From NCBI GenBank assembly GCA_022846075.1, contig AP025582.1:496001-560000 (forward strand): DNA of 64,000 nucleotides, read 5' to 3'. The notes under the pieces are model-generated. The model saw only the letters and a list, made by a program, of their open reading frames with translations. It searched no databases and was not told where the DNA came from. Position numbers and translations under genes: made by a program. Every line of letters starts with the position of its first letter. The stretch's first letter is position 1. Source of the DNA: Oscillospiraceae bacterium. GTDB taxonomy: Bacteria; Bacillota; Clostridia; Oscillospirales; Oscillospiraceae. Shown one piece after another: positions 63,907-64,000 of the stretch.

Positions 63907-64000
63907 ATGGACATCATGGTCATCGGCATCGCGGGGGGCACCGGCTCGGGGAAAACCACGCTGACCGAAAAGCTGAAGGAGCGGTTCGGGGAGGACGTGT
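63907..64000 (+). CDS. udk: Uridine kinase, 5' fragment
   Basis: Only the first 31 codons are in the window. They read MDIMVIGIAGGTGSGKTTLTEK and include the P-loop GGTGSGKTT in the form typical of uridine/cytidine kinases (phosphoribulokinase/uridine kinase family). The enzyme phosphorylates uridine and cytidine with ATP or GTP for nucleotide salvage. GGGGGC lies about 8 nt before the ATG. Another P-loop kinase of the same superfamily cannot be fully excluded, since the gene runs off the end. Confidence 0.75.
   Translation, partial: MDIMVIGIAGGTGSGKTTLTEKLKERFGEDV

Overview
The window reads as chromosome of a GC-rich Gram-positive anaerobe. Intrinsic terminators, AGGAGG-type ribosome sites, SLH-anchored exoenzymes, many lipoproteins, a clostridial lipoprotein/MBOAT/DHHW group and the codon style all suggest an Oscillospiraceae-type gut Clostridium (Flavonifractor/Pseudoflavonifractor-like). 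That placement is inference from gene style, not from a marker-gene comparison.

Layout. 1-5 kb: a DHFR-like reductase and a DUF2200 gene, two unknown small proteins, a tRNA-Leu/tRNA-fMet pair with a consensus promoter, a 33-codon orphan gene, prfB, a large multi-hairpin repeat, and a divergent locus of two XRE regulators facing a small acidic protein across a TGTATCA-type operator. 5-10 kb: two secreted SLH enzymes, a 5'-nucleotidase and a fusion of SLH, alpha/beta hydrolase, a small barrel and tyrosine phosphatase. 10-18 kb: proBA on the minus strand, then trmL-pgk-tpiA-gpmI-eno as one plus-strand run covering lower glycolysis. 18-29 kb: a serpin lipoprotein, an S41 peptidase, a split chromate transporter pair, nadE, a P-type cation ATPase behind a yybP-ykoY-like Mn2+ riboswitch, ogt and nadR. 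29-44 kb: a YheO-type regulator with a dipeptidase, an SSB-like protein, an MBL/beta-CASP nuclease overlapping a CNNM/CorC protein, a CLC antiporter that looks like the fluoride clade, an amidohydrolase, a second and larger SLH/hydrolase/barrel/phosphatase fusion, and pyrG. 44-50 kb: a GNAT/YoaP protein, a copper-amine-oxidase-domain exoprotein, an AT-rich flavodoxin-ferredoxin gene that looks imported, a DUF1846 gene and a TauE/SafE exporter. 50-64 kb: a seven-gene minus-strand surface run (PstS-like, DUF3298, two WG-repeat paralogues, DUF4358, MBOAT, DHHW), then nagZ, rnr, secG, malic enzyme and the start of a uridine kinase.

The most unusual material is of two kinds. First, two paralogous multi-enzyme surface proteins (7351-9849 and 38994-41969) join SLH anchors to an esterase-like hydrolase, a barrel resembling the C-terminal domain of SAM hydroxide adenosyltransferase, and a CX5R tyrosine phosphatase. 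With the SLH 5'-nucleotidase they suggest an external dephosphorylation/ester-hydrolysis set. Second, the intergenic regions carry several families of structured repeats. In the largest (3656-3890 and 49497-49780) an 18-bp stem differs at six positions between copies and every change is compensated, so RNA or DNA structure seems to be under selection. Two other elements bounded by short inverted repeats sit between 70-102 bp direct duplications of a neighbouring gene end (eno, chromate transporter), at almost identical offsets of 228 and 224 bp.
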